From contig JAITQI010000080.1 in the NCBI GenBank assembly GCA_031289065.1, positions 1 to 5,897 of the forward strand: DNA of 5,897 bases. Reading direction: 5' to 3'. This DNA comes from Oscillospiraceae bacterium. GTDB taxonomy: Bacteria > Bacillota > Clostridia > Oscillospirales > UBA929. The position numbers were made by a program, and so were the translations under genes. The notes below the pieces were generated by a model. The model had not been told where the DNA came from. It ran no database searches and saw only the letters and a program-made list of their open reading frames with translations. Every line of letters starts with the position of its first letter. Position 1 is the stretch's first letter. This document shows positions 5,479 through 5,897 of this stretch, one piece after another.

Positions 5479-5897
5479 CTACTGCCCAGGCAAATAGTCC
5501 AGCGGGTTCACCGGGGTATCCCCCTTGAAGACCTCCAGATGCAGATGGTGCGTCTCCGACGTTTCCCCGGCGGCGGTGCCCCCCACCGCGCCGATGGTGG
5601 TTCCGGCCTTGACCGTGTCCCCCTTGGAGATGGTGGGCACCTTGGTCAGGTTGGCGTAGACGCTGCGCATGTCCCCCGGGTGGGAGAGAACCACCGTGGT
5701 ACCCATCAGGGCGTCCTCATAGATGTCCTCCACAACCCCGGCGCAAATGGCCGACACCTTGGCCCCGGCACCCGTCTCAATGTCAACGCCGGGATGGGTG
5801 CGCCAGTCGCCCATGGTCTTGTTGAACACCAGCTCGTCTCGGGAAAACGGCGTGATGACAGCCCCCGACACCGGCCAGACGTACAGATTTTCCGCCG
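5479..5897 (-). CDS. spoIIQ: SpoIIQ-like LytM/M23 zinc metallopeptidase domain protein, 5' truncated by window edge
   Basis: The frame is open to the right edge, so the visible 138 residues are the C-terminal part. The GTG at 5871 is internal: AENLYVWP reads in frame before it and continues into the family's WPVSG...PFS motif. Next come LVFNKTMGDWRTHPGVDIE and LMGTTVVLSHPG, and near the end HHLHLEV and NPLDYLP. Numbered from the first complete codon, the LytM zinc ligands are H34 and D38 (HPGVD) and H119, with H117 as the catalytic His (HLH), so the active site is complete. The NKT--WRTH-GVD pattern resembles clostridial SpoIIQ, the forespore membrane protein that pairs with mother-cell SpoIIIAH across the engulfment septum. 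Bacillus subtilis SpoIIQ has lost catalytic histidines, whereas the Clostridioides difficile protein keeps a zinc site. The N-terminal membrane segment expected of SpoIIQ is outside the window, so a general envelope M23 endopeptidase remains possible. Confidence 0.7.
   Translation of the reverse strand, partial: AENLYVWPVSGAVITPFSRDELVFNKTMGDWRTHPGVDIETGAGAKVSAICAGVVEDIYEDALMGTTVVLSHPGDMRSVYANLTKVPTISKGDTVKAGTTIGAVGGTAAGETSETHHLHLEVFKGDTPVNPLDYLPGQ

Noticed and set aside
1..5897. CRISPR array, tRNA, rRNA, insertion sequence or attachment site
   Set aside because: No regularly spaced repeats, tRNA-like cloverleaf, transposase motifs or flanking terminal repeats were seen on either strand, despite the cas3-like gene at the left edge.

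Overview
The window looks like a GC-rich, endospore-forming Clostridia-type Firmicute, possibly Oscillospirales-like. That placement rests on gene content rather than a database match: a YlmC/YmxH-family sporulation gene, a clostridial-style SpoIIQ/M23 protein, a sodium-pump decarboxylase beta subunit, and a compact nifS-nifU pair. Shine-Dalgarno sites are strong and GAGG-rich, and the promoters are classical sigma-A type.

Left edge (1-330). The first 76 bases carry the first 25 codons of a leftward gene. Its start resembles type I-E CRISPR Cas3 (a WAKK...WLPL signature). It has a good ribosome site and a near-consensus promoter at 130-158. Behind that promoter is a leftward terminator-like hairpin with a T6GT4 tract that I cannot assign to any gene. 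No CRISPR repeats are present. The rightward ylmC/ymxH-like gene follows at 331-612.

Middle left (613-2097). A leftward two-gene operon encodes the integral-membrane beta subunit of a Na+-pumping decarboxylase (oadB/gcdB/mmdB type) and a 47-residue gamma-like single-pass protein. It ends in a strong hairpin at 671-706. No carboxyltransferase or biotin-carrier gene is in the window.

Middle right (2098-5402). A divergent intergenic region holds the promoter for the oad pair and a consensus rightward promoter with overlapping inverted repeats. The rightward promoter drives nifS (cysteine desulfurase), nifU (Fe-S scaffold with an extra Cys-rich tail) and, probably by readthrough, a membrane-anchored M20 metallopeptidase. 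NifS releases sulfur from cysteine and NifU assembles the cluster. The link of the M20 enzyme to this pathway is not evident.

Right edge (5403-5897). A perfect 14-bp hairpin separates the M20 gene from a convergent, 5'-truncated gene for a SpoIIQ-like LytM/M23 protein whose zinc-site residues are all present.

No clearly undescribed multi-gene system is visible. The items most worth checking are the Cas3-like edge gene, the NifU cysteine tail, the stand-alone OadB/mini-OadG pair, and the operator-like repeats in the nifS promoter. All identifications come from reading motifs by eye.
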